From Clostridia bacterium (GTDB taxonomy: Bacteria > Bacillota > DULZ01): a DNA stretch of 61,022 nt. The DNA is taken from positions 1 through 61,022 of the forward strand of contig DULZ01000026.1 in the NCBI GenBank assembly GCA_012840125.1, given 5' to 3'. The notes under the pieces are model-generated. The model was not told where the DNA came from. It searched no databases and worked only from the letters and a program-made list of their open reading frames with translations. Below are positions 1-7,164 of the stretch, piece after piece. Within the stretch, counting starts at the first letter, position 1. The number at the start of each line of letters is the position of its first letter. The translations under genes and the position numbers were made by a program.

Positions 1-1
1 G

Positions 2-181
2 GTCCTGCCGGCGGGATCGGTGGGAACGGGTGTTTCGGCCGGCGACCGGCCAGGGCCGAGCCTGCCGGAGGACAACAGGGTCGGCCAGGAAGAAAACCCA
101 CAGGTCCTTTTCCTGTGGGTTTTGGTCAGTTTTCTGGTCTTGATTCTCTACACCCTGCTGCAAAATGCGGGGATCCTGTGA
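2..181 (+). CDS. C-terminal end of an unknown membrane protein (partial)
   Basis: An open frame enters from the left edge and ends at TGA 179-181, giving 59 residues. The first half is polar and rich in Gly, Pro and acidic residues. The last 25 or so residues hold one strongly hydrophobic stretch (VLFLWVLVSFLVLILYTLL), as expected of a C-terminal membrane anchor. No family is recognisable. Doubt comes from a perfect 12-bp hairpin (93-123) lying inside the frame; it looks like a terminator for the convergent cydC gene, and its T-rich arm itself encodes part of the hydrophobic stretch. Either the gene ends through its own terminator or the frame is chance. Confidence 0.35.
   Translation, partial: VLPAGSVGTGVSAGDRPGPSLPEDNRVGQEENPQVLFLWVLVSFLVLILYTLLQNAGIL
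93..123. terminator. Bidirectional hairpin terminator downstream of cydC
   Basis: AAAACCCACAGG (93-104) and CCTGTGGGTTTT (112-123) form a perfect 12-bp stem with a 7-nt loop and A/T tracts at both ends, so it can terminate on either strand. It lies about 60 bases beyond the cydC stop codon and would close the cydABDC transcript. Confidence 0.7.
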
Positions 182-183
182 TC

Positions 184-1908
184 TCAGGAGACTTCCTGGA
201 GGCCGTACAGGCGGCGGTAGAGCCCCCCTTTCGCTAAAAGTTCCTCATGGGATCCCCGTTCCACGATCTCACCCCGGTCCAGGACCAGGATTTCGTCCAT
301 GGCTTCCAACCCCGTGAGGTGGTGGGTGATCATGATGGTGGTGCGGCCCTCCATGAGGCGGTGGATAGCGGCCAGCACCTGTTCTTCCGTGACCGGATCC
401 AATCCCTCCGTGGCTTCATCCAGGACCAGAATGGAGGGATTGCGCAGGAAAGTGCGCGCCAGGGCCACCAGCTGTCTTTGCCCGCCGGAAAGCTTCCAGC
501 CACCTTCGCCGATGACCGTGTCAAGACCCTGGGGCAGGACCGCCAGGTGAGGTGCCAGGTGGACCCTTTCCACTGCTGCCAGGAGTTCCGCCTCCGTGGC
601 ATCCGGTTTGGCCAAGAGCAAGTTTTCCCGGATGGTGGCATTGAAAAGATAGGTCTGGCGGGAGACCAGGCCCACGGTGGACCACAGTTCTGCCTCGGAA
701 AAAGAGCTTACTTCTCTGCCCCCGATGGTAATCGAACCCTCATGATAAGGCCAATAGCCCAGCAGCAATTGAGCGACGGTGCTCTTGCCCGCCCCGCTGG
801 GCCCTATAATAGCCAATTTACCCCCGGCGGGAAGATGGAAACTAATGTTTCTCAGCACCACCTGCCCGGCATTGGGATAGGCGAAAGTCAGGTTGTGCAC
901 CCTTACTTCCCGGCCGGGATTGGCCATAGGCTGGGCAGCGGGTCTGGTGACGAAGGGGGGAGTATTTACCAGTGCCAGAACCCGCTCCCCGGCCTCTAAA
1001 CTATCCTCTAAATGAGGGACCACCTGGGTCAGGTTGAAGATGGCCTCAAAGGCGGCCAAGACCCCCAGCGTCAAAGCAGCTACCCAAATCCCACGGATGT
1101 GCCCCGTGGAAGCAAAGTAGACGCTCAGGCAGAGGGTGGCAAACATGGCTAAATTGGCCAGCAATTGCGTCAAGGTGCCGGTCAAAGCGCTCCTGGTGTA
1201 CACCAGCTGCTGCCATTGAGCAAAGGTATTGCCGTGGCCGGCGGCCTTTTCTGTCTGCCGGGCGGCCAGGTCAAAGGAAGTTACTTCCGTCAAGCCTTTG
1301 ATGCTGTCTACCAAGGTGGTATTGAGCCTATCCCTGGCCCCGGCCAGCTCTTGCTTGAAGCGAGCCATTTTGCGCACCAGCCACGGCACGCCCAGGCCGG
1401 CCAAGCCGTAAAACAGGGAAAAGGAAAGAGCATACCCCCAGTGGAAACTGCCCAGCAGCACCGTGCCCACGATCCAGATTAACAGTGCCGTTAAAGGCGG
1501 CAGCAGTACCCGGAGGTAGATATCTTTCAACGCTTCCACATCGGCCACCAACCGGGCCAGGAGCTGCCCGCTGTGGTAACCCAGCAGCTGTCCCGGTGAC
1601 TGTTTCACCAGGGAATCATAGATCCACAGCCTGATTCTGGTGAGGATGGCGAAGGTGGTGCGATGGTTGACATAACGTTCCGCGTACCGGAAAGCGGCCC
1701 GGGATAGACCGAAAAAGCGAACTCCGGCCACCAAGGTCATCAAATCCAGCACGGGCGGCTGTAGGGCGGACCAGGAGATTAAATAAGCGGAAGTAACCAT
1801 GAGACCGACGTTGCTGCTGATGGTGGCAAAAGCCAGGACCAGTCCTAAGAGTACCGGTTTCCAGTAGGGGAGCATCAATCTGATAAATGGTTGCAGTACC
1901 GTCATCAT
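184..1908 (-). CDS. cydC: Thiol reductant ABC exporter subunit CydC
   Basis: 574 residues, normal for CydC. The N-terminal half has about six membrane segments (ABC exporter fold). The C-terminal ATPase has Walker A GPSGAGKST, signature LSGGQRQ and Walker B followed by DEATEGLDP. With CydD it forms a heterodimer that exports glutathione or cysteine (known from E. coli) or a related reductant, needed for haem d assembly in cytochrome bd. The start ATG overlaps the cydD stop by one base (TAATG), so the two are translationally coupled. A second ATG follows at once and either could be used. It is the last gene of the cyd operon; a hairpin terminator follows. The order cydA-B-D-C leaves little doubt about function. 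Confidence 0.93.
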   Translation of the reverse strand: MMTVLQPFIRLMLPYWKPVLLGLVLAFATISSNVGLMVTSAYLISWSALQPPVLDLMTLVAGVRFFGLSRAAFRYAERYVNHRTTFAILTRIRLWIYDSLVKQSPGQLLGYHSGQLLARLVADVEALKDIYLRVLLPPLTALLIWIVGTVLLGSFHWGYALSFSLFYGLAGLGVPWLVRKMARFKQELAGARDRLNTTLVDSIKGLTEVTSFDLAARQTEKAAGHGNTFAQWQQLVYTRSALTGTLTQLLANLAMFATLCLSVYFASTGHIRGIWVAALTLGVLAAFEAIFNLTQVVPHLEDSLEAGERVLALVNTPPFVTRPAAQPMANPGREVRVHNLTFAYPNAGQVVLRNISFHLPAGGKLAIIGPSGAGKSTVAQLLLGYWPYHEGSITIGGREVSSFSEAELWSTVGLVSRQTYLFNATIRENLLLAKPDATEAELLAAVERVHLAPHLAVLPQGLDTVIGEGGWKLSGGQRQLVALARTFLRNPSILVLDEATEGLDPVTEEQVLAAIHRLMEGRTTIMITHHLTGLEAMDEILVLDRGEIVERGSHEELLAKGGLYRRLYGLQEVS

Positions 1909-3635
1909 TAAGCCACCCCCCGGTAGGCTTGGTGCAGCCGGTAATAAACCCCTTTTTGGGCTAACAAATTTTGATGGGTGCCCGTTTCCACGATGCGGCC
2001 CTGATCCAGGACCAAAATGCGATCGGCCATGGTGAGCGTGGATAAGCGGTGGGCGGTAATGAGGGCGGTGCGCCCCGCCAGGAGTCTTTCTAAAGCCTTT
2101 TGAATGAGTTCCTGGTGCTCCGGGTCCAGGCTGGCCGTAGCTTCATCCAAAAGAACCAAGGGGGCGTCCGTCAAGATGGCCCTGGCAATGGCCAGCCTTT
2201 GGGCTTGACCGGCGCTCAAGATGCGGCCTCCTTTGCCGATGACGGTGTCATAACCCTCCGGCAAAGAGGTGATAAATTCATGGCATTCAGCCTGTACCGC
2301 AGCCGCTTGAATGGACTGCAGGGAAGCATCCGGTTTACCCAAAGCGATATTTTCCCGGATGGTGCCGTGAAACAGGTAGGGAGTTTGGGGCACAAAAGCC
2401 ACCAGTTTCCGCCAACTGCTGGGCTCCAAATCTCCCAGGGAAACACTGCCTATTCTAATTTCGCCCTGGGTAGGCTCCATGAAGCCCATCAGCAAGTGCA
2501 GGATGGTGCTCTTGCCCGCCCCGCTGGCGCCGACCAGGGCGACTCTTTCGCCCGGCTGCAGGGTAAAAGAGACATCGTGAAGCACCGGATTGCCGTTTGT
2601 ATAGGAAAAGCTCACCTTTTCAAAAGTGATGGGCTCTTGGCACATGGCGGCTGTCGCCGGGATGGATTTGCCGTTCCCGGCAGGCAGGGGGCTGTCCAGC
2701 ACGGCGAAGATGCTTTCCGCCGCTTTCAGGCCGGCGTTGCCGGCATGGTACTGGGTGCCCAGGTTGCGCAAGGGGGCATAGAACTCAGGTGCCAAGAGCA
2801 GGATAAAAAACGCCGTGGCAAAATCAATCCTGCCGAAAACCAACCGTAATCCTAAGGCCACCGCGACAATGGCAGTGCTGATAGTCATGAAGAATTCCAA
2901 AAAGAAAGCCGACAGGAAAGCAATTCTCAGCACTCCCATAGTCGCGGTTTCCCAACTGCGGCTCAGCCTGGCGATCACCTTACCCTGGGCGGCGGCCCGC
3001 CCCAATAGCTTTAGGGTCGGTAAGCCTTCCAGGACATCGAGAAAGTGGCTGTTCATGCGACCCAGAATATGCCACTGCTTCTTGGTCCAGCGCTCCGCCA
3101 GGTGGCCGATGAGGATCATGAACAAGGGGATCAAAGGTGCCGTCAAGATAAAAATAACGCCGGTCAGCGAGTCTTGCGGGAATACAGCGAAGAGAATCCC
3201 GGCCGGGATGACGGCGGCTAAGGCCAGGGAGGGAAGGTAGCGGGAAAAATAGACTTCCAGGGATTCCACCCCTTCAGTCACCGTATTGATTAAATCCCCG
3301 GCAGCCAGGGTGCGGCCGTGGACAGGCCCTTGTTGAAAGATGTGATCCAGTAAACGCTCCCGCAGGAAAGTCTTAATCCGGGTTGCGCCCCGGTGGGCCA
3401 TGACTTCTCCCGCCCAGTGCACCAGGGCCCGGAGAACAATGATACCGAACAGCAAGGCCAGCCAGGGATACAGGTCTTTTGGCCCTTGACCTTCCAGAAA
3501 GGAATGGTTTACTATTTTAGCGATAAAATAAGCCTGGCCTAAGATCAGGATACCCGACAAGACACCGGATCCGATCACTGCAGCCAATTCAACCCGGATC
3601 CGTTTCGTCATTTTCATTAACCGGCGGTTTACCAC
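1908..3635 (-). CDS. cydD: Thiol reductant ABC exporter subunit CydD
   Basis: 575 residues: ABC exporter membrane domain, then an ATPase with Walker A GASGAGKST, a slightly altered signature LSAGQAQRL and Walker B/D-loop DEATASLDP. It is the partner of CydC in the reductant exporter needed to assemble cytochrome bd. Start GTG at 3635 is chosen because AAGGGGGGA lies about 7 bases upstream; an in-frame ATG occurs six codons later with no better site. A 248-base gap separates it from cydB. That gap carries the GC-rich palindrome GGCACCCCGGGGCGCC and the small inverted repeat TGCATgatATGCA but no T-tract terminator, so read-through from cydB is likely though a separate promoter is possible. Confidence 0.93.
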   Translation of the reverse strand: MVNRRLMKMTKRIRVELAAVIGSGVLSGILILGQAYFIAKIVNHSFLEGQGPKDLYPWLALLFGIIVLRALVHWAGEVMAHRGATRIKTFLRERLLDHIFQQGPVHGRTLAAGDLINTVTEGVESLEVYFSRYLPSLALAAVIPAGILFAVFPQDSLTGVIFILTAPLIPLFMILIGHLAERWTKKQWHILGRMNSHFLDVLEGLPTLKLLGRAAAQGKVIARLSRSWETATMGVLRIAFLSAFFLEFFMTISTAIVAVALGLRLVFGRIDFATAFFILLLAPEFYAPLRNLGTQYHAGNAGLKAAESIFAVLDSPLPAGNGKSIPATAAMCQEPITFEKVSFSYTNGNPVLHDVSFTLQPGERVALVGASGAGKSTILHLLMGFMEPTQGEIRIGSVSLGDLEPSSWRKLVAFVPQTPYLFHGTIRENIALGKPDASLQSIQAAAVQAECHEFITSLPEGYDTVIGKGGRILSAGQAQRLAIARAILTDAPLVLLDEATASLDPEHQELIQKALERLLAGRTALITAHRLSTLTMADRILVLDQGRIVETGTHQNLLAQKGVYYRLHQAYRGVA

Positions 3636-3883
3636 GAGTATCCCCCCTTAAGTCTTGTAAACCCGGCAGTGAAAAAAGATAGGGCAACCGGCTCCAAACG
3701 GGGCGCGAGGAGTGTCCCAGAGATGGCAAATTAGGATTTCTACGCCTCCCGTCCAATCCCTTTATTTAACCGGCCGGTGACCCTTTTCTCTGCATGATAT
3801 GCACGGCGCTCCTCTAGGCACCCCGGGGCGCCGGTTGCCCTTCGGTAGACCCGGGGCGAAGCGGGAAAGCTCCGCCGCCGGAA

Positions 3884-4888
3884 TTAGTACTCCAGATCTT
3901 TCATATCCACGGGTTTTCTGAAGACCCAGTAAGCCCACACCTGGTAAGCTAAGACGATGGGGACCATAATAATGGCTACAATGGTCATGATGGTCAGGGT
4001 GGTTACGCTGGACGAAGCATTATAGATGGTCAAGCTCCAAGCCGGGTCCAGGCTGGAGACCATGACCCGCGGGAACAGTCCCGTAAAGACCGTGGCTACG
4101 GCAAACACGATGGTAAGGGCCGTGGCGATGAAGGACTTGCCGAACTTGCCTGCGCCAGCCAGCACATAGGACAGGATTAAAGCGACGGCGGCCAGCACTA
4201 AGGCGACCATGGAGATGAACTTGCCCAGAATGTCCGTTTCCAGCAGCATTAACGCCGCCATAGCCACAACAGCGACGATGGTGGCTAACCCTAAACGGGG
4301 CGCGAGTTTTTGCACCCGCTCCTTAATCTCTCCCTGGGTGCGCAGGCTCAGGAACAAGGCACCATGGTAGGAGAAGAGGAGCACAAAGGCCACGCCTGTC
4401 ACCACGGTGAAGGGTGACAGCAGGGAGAAGAAATTCCCCACAAACTGCATGTTGGCATCAATGGGCACACCCCTAAGGAGGTTGGCCACCGCTACACCCC
4501 ATAACAGGGCCGGGACCAGGCTGCCAAACCAGAGGCACCAATCCCATAAGGCCCGCCAGGTGGGATTGTCATCTTTGCTGCGAAACTCAAAGGCTACGCC
4601 TCGCACCATTAAAGCCAGCAGCATCAGGAACAGGGCGAGGTAAAAGCCGCTGAACAGGGTGGAGTACCAGTGGGGAAAAGCGGCAAAGATGGCTCCCCCG
4701 GCGGTCAACATCCAAACTTCATTGCCGTCCCAGAAAGGACCGATGGCATTGAAGACCACCCGGCGTTCCGCGTCGTTCTTTCCCACAAAAGGCAGCAGGA
4801 TACCGGCGCCGTAATCAAAACCTTCCAGGAAGAAAAAGCCGCAGAACAGGACACCGACTAAGCAAAACCACAGTACGTTTAAGTCCAT
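3884..4888 (-). CDS. cydB: Cytochrome bd ubiquinol oxidase subunit II
   Basis: 334 residues with about eight or nine hydrophobic helices, typical of CydB. The N-terminus MDLNVLWFCLVGVLFCGFFFLEGFD and the segment GxFWDGNEVWMLTAGGAIFAAFP are family hallmarks. CydB packs against CydA and stabilises the haem pair of the high-affinity terminal oxidase, which reduces O2 to water without pumping protons but with charge separation. The gene starts 10 bases inside the end of cydA, so translation is coupled. In an otherwise anaerobic gene set, the oxidase probably serves oxygen defence or micro-oxic respiration; that role is inference. Confidence 0.95.
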   Translation of the reverse strand: MDLNVLWFCLVGVLFCGFFFLEGFDYGAGILLPFVGKNDAERRVVFNAIGPFWDGNEVWMLTAGGAIFAAFPHWYSTLFSGFYLALFLMLLALMVRGVAFEFRSKDDNPTWRALWDWCLWFGSLVPALLWGVAVANLLRGVPIDANMQFVGNFFSLLSPFTVVTGVAFVLLFSYHGALFLSLRTQGEIKERVQKLAPRLGLATIVAVVAMAALMLLETDILGKFISMVALVLAAVALILSYVLAGAGKFGKSFIATALTIVFAVATVFTGLFPRVMVSSLDPAWSLTIYNASSSVTTLTIMTIVAIIMVPIVLAYQVWAYWVFRKPVDMKDLEY

Positions 4889-6267
4889 AAGGACACCTCC
4901 TCAGCTGGTACTGACGGCCGTTTGCCGATATCAATGCCTTCGGGACCTAACTTGGCGTATTTCACCAGCAAGTAAGCGTCGGCAATAACCAGCAAGCCAA
5001 TCACCACCGTAAACACGCTCAAGGTGAGCAGCACCGCTCCGGCGGAAACATTGGGGGAAATGGCCTGATCCAGTTTCTGTAAGCCGTAGACGATCCAAGG
5101 CTGCCGTCCCATTTCCGCCACCACCCAGCCGGCCGTATTAGCAATGTACGGCAGGGCAATGGCCCAAGGCAAGACTTTCAGCAGTCCCCGGCTGTTTTCC
5201 GGTTGGCCGGAACGGGAACGGAAGAAGGCGGCAATCGCCAGCAGGATCATCAGCCCCCCCGACAGTACCATCAAGCGGAAGCTCCAGAACACCGGTTTCA
5301 CCGGGGGGATGTAATCGCCTGGTCCGTATTTGGCTTCGGCTTCAGCCTGTAAATCCTTCAATCCCTTGATTTCGCCGGAGAACTTGTTGAAAGCCATAAA
5401 GCTGGTCATGGCCGGCAAGGAGATTTCCCAGTTGTTCTTCTGCTGGGCCTGGTTGATACCGGCTACGATGTTGAAAGGTGCCGGATCGGCAGTTTCCCAC
5501 AGGGCTTCCGCCGCCGCCATTTTCATGGGCTGGGTGCGCACCAGGAACTGGCCTTGGGTATGCCCGATGACGGCCACCAGCAGCACGCTGATTAAACCGA
5601 AAACCGCGGCGATCCTAAAGGACTTGCGGAAGAAATCCAAGTTGCTCTTTCGCGCCAGGTGATAAGCGCTGACACCTAAGACGAAGAAGGATCCGGTGGT
5701 AAACCCTGCCGTGACCACATGGGGGAACTGGTGCCACACATAGGGGTTGGTGAGGAGTTCCAGGAAGTTGGTCATCTCGGCCCGGGTACCGGTCAAGACG
5801 TAGGCCACCGGGTTTTGCATGAAGGAGTTGGCGATTAAAATCCATAAAGAGGAGAGGTTACTGGCGATAGCTACCAGCCAAATGCTCAGGCAATGGACTT
5901 TCTTGGAAACCTTATCCCAACCGAAAATCCAAATCCCTAGGAAAGTAGATTCCAGGAAGAAAGCCAGCAGCGCCTCGATGGCCAAGGGCACCCCGAAGAT
6001 ATCGCCGACGAAGCGAGAATATTCAGACCAGTTCATGCCGAATTGGAAGACCATGACGATACCGGTGACGACGCCCAAGGCGAAGTTGATTACAAAGAGC
6101 TTGCCCCAGAACTGGGCCATTTTTTTGTATGTTTCATCATTAGTTCTTACATAAATAGTTTCCATGATGGCTGTCAGCAATGATAATCCAAGGGTCAGCG
6201 GTACGAACAGGAAGTGGTAGGCTGAAGTCAGACCAAACTGCCAACGCGCCAGAATTAGCTCAGTCAT
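4879..6267 (-). CDS. cydA: Cytochrome bd ubiquinol oxidase subunit I
   Basis: 462 residues. Haem ligands of the family can be placed: His18 near the N-terminus, His in QFPHVVTAGF (the His186 equivalent in E. coli) and Met in EMGRQPW (the Met393 equivalent). The stretch between the quinol-binding half and GRQPW is short, so this is the short-Q-loop class common in Gram-positives rather than the long E. coli type. Start ATG 6267 follows AAAGGAGGG by 5 bases. The promoter region carries an interrupted palindrome at 6292-6310 that could be an operator for the neighbouring Rrf2 protein. It overlaps cydB by 10 bases and heads cydABDC. Confidence 0.95.
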   Translation of the reverse strand: MTELILARWQFGLTSAYHFLFVPLTLGLSLLTAIMETIYVRTNDETYKKMAQFWGKLFVINFALGVVTGIVMVFQFGMNWSEYSRFVGDIFGVPLAIEALLAFFLESTFLGIWIFGWDKVSKKVHCLSIWLVAIASNLSSLWILIANSFMQNPVAYVLTGTRAEMTNFLELLTNPYVWHQFPHVVTAGFTTGSFFVLGVSAYHLARKSNLDFFRKSFRIAAVFGLISVLLVAVIGHTQGQFLVRTQPMKMAAAEALWETADPAPFNIVAGINQAQQKNNWEISLPAMTSFMAFNKFSGEIKGLKDLQAEAEAKYGPGDYIPPVKPVFWSFRLMVLSGGLMILLAIAAFFRSRSGQPENSRGLLKVLPWAIALPYIANTAGWVVAEMGRQPWIVYGLQKLDQAISPNVSAGAVLLTLSVFTVVIGLLVIADAYLLVKYAKLGPEGIDIGKRPSVPAEEVSLWT

Positions 6268-6291
6268 GAGTACCCTCCTTTACCTTAAAAT

Positions 6292-6310
6292 TTATACCCA
6301 AACGGTAAAC
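6292..6310. promoter_or_regulatory. Candidate operator in the cydA promoter
   Basis: The 19-mer TTATACCCAAACGGTAAAC is an imperfect inverted repeat (TACCC...GGTAAA) about 25 bases before the cydA start. On the cydA strand it sits between a TTGCAA and a TATAAA, so a bound protein would block the promoter. It matches 14 of 19 positions of the perfect palindrome GTTTACCCattGGGTAAAC in front of the PilZ gene (34083-34101). The binding protein is not known; the adjacent Rrf2 regulator is the obvious guess. Confidence 0.45.
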
Positions 6311-6401
6311 AATTATTGCAAACTACCCTCCTTTCTATTACAGAATTATGGATAGATTATGTGAAATTATAAGCAAGCCAGGGCAGAAAAGTAAAGGGCA
6401 G

Positions 6402-6836
6402 CTATCTCTTGCACTTGCGGCAGTTTTTGTATTGCTGGAGGAGCTCACCGAAATTATGCCGGGCCAGATCCTGGGCCAGTTTGTGTTGAATTTCACCAAG
6501 CACCTGATGCACCGGGCACCGATCAGACCAGTGCTTGGTACAATAATCCGCGTGGACGAAACAGCGGTTAATGGCAATCGGTCCTTCCACCGCTTCCACT
6601 ACGTCCAACAAAGAGATCTCATGGGGCTCTTTCGCTAGGGCATAGCCCCCTTCCGGTCCGCGAAAGGAATGCAGGATGCCTGCTTTCACCAGGGAACGCA
6701 GGGTTTTGAGCAGGTAGCGCATGGGTATTTCTTCGTGTTCTGCGATATCTTTGGCGGTGACGACGACATCCGGTTCTAAACCGGCTAAGTAGAGCACTAC
6801 GCGAAAAGAATAATCAGTGGCTTGTGTTAATTGCAT
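6402..6836 (-). CDS. Rrf2 family transcriptional regulator with iron-sulfur cysteines
   Basis: 144 residues from ATG 6836, chosen because GGAGG lies 7 bases upstream; a TTG four codons earlier has no ribosome site. An N-terminal winged helix (LTQATDYSFRVVLYLA, then the recognition region IPMRYLLKTLRSLVKAGIL followed by RGPEGGYALAK) is classic Rrf2. Cysteines in NRCFVHADYC...DRCPVH occupy the usual [2Fe-2S] ligand region, so it is likely a sensor of oxygen, nitric oxide or redox state like NsrR, IscR or RsrR. Two further Cys (CRKC) lie at the C-terminus. It is transcribed toward cydA (134-base gap) and away from mop, and may control both; that is inference. Its own promoter and a palindrome lie at 6851-6906. 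Confidence 0.85.
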   Translation of the reverse strand: MQLTQATDYSFRVVLYLAGLEPDVVVTAKDIAEHEEIPMRYLLKTLRSLVKAGILHSFRGPEGGYALAKEPHEISLLDVVEAVEGPIAINRCFVHADYCTKHWSDRCPVHQVLGEIQHKLAQDLARHNFGELLQQYKNCRKCKR

Positions 6837-6850
6837 TCTTTCCTCCAATG

Positions 6851-6867
6851 TATACCTCGCGAGTATA
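6851..6867. promoter_or_regulatory. Candidate autoregulatory operator of the Rrf2 gene
   Basis: TATACCTCGCGAGTATA has the perfect 8-bp core CTCGCGAG flanked by TATA on both sides (one extra C on the left). It lies between the predicted transcription start of the Rrf2 gene and its ribosome site, the usual place for autorepression. Confidence 0.45.
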
Positions 6868-6877
6868 GTTTAATTTT

Positions 6878-6906
6878 AAAATAGCACGGTTTGGGTTCGC
6901 TGTCAA
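6878..6906 (-). promoter_or_regulatory. Sigma-A type promoter of the Rrf2 gene
   Basis: On the minus strand TTGACA (6906-6901), a 17-base spacer and TATTTT (6883-6878) give a near-consensus promoter about 40 bases before the Rrf2 start codon. The spacer contains ACCCAAAC, also found in the candidate cydA operator. Confidence 0.6.
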
Positions 6907-7115
6907 TAATGATTATTAATTTGTAATAGTTTTGCAATAGATAAATTACCAGCTATTGGTTCAATTCGAGGTAATGCTAAAATTTTGATACTTCTCATTT
7001 TACTGGCAGGAAAAACCCTTTCTATGGCGAATCAATACGGCGAATTAATTCTGTGGAAATTAGTTTGGCCGGTGCTACGTGAACATTTTCACTTTATTGA
7101 TGGCTGGGGTTTCGA

Positions 7116-7138
7116 TTTCAAGGCCGGCGGCCTTGAAA
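7116..7138 (+). promoter_or_regulatory. Perfect hairpin in the leader of the aldehyde oxidoreductase gene
   Basis: TTTCAAGGCC (7116-7125), loop GGC, GGCCTTGAAA (7129-7138): a perfect 10-bp stem ending 12 bases before the AGGAG of the next gene. No T-run follows, so it is not a terminator; it could modulate translation or mRNA stability. The rest of the 6907-7164 gap is AT-rich. It holds one weak promoter candidate (TTGGTT, 16 bases, TAAAAT near 6957-6984) and nothing else I recognise. Confidence 0.4.
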
Positions 7139-7164
7139 AATATAAAAACGAGGAGCTGAGGTGC

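Noticed and set aside
6985-7164. N-terminal extension of the aldehyde oxidoreductase
   Set aside because: No ribosome site at the early start. The first beta-strand of the [2Fe-2S] domain begins just after GTG 7165, and cysteine numbering then equals that of the known family.
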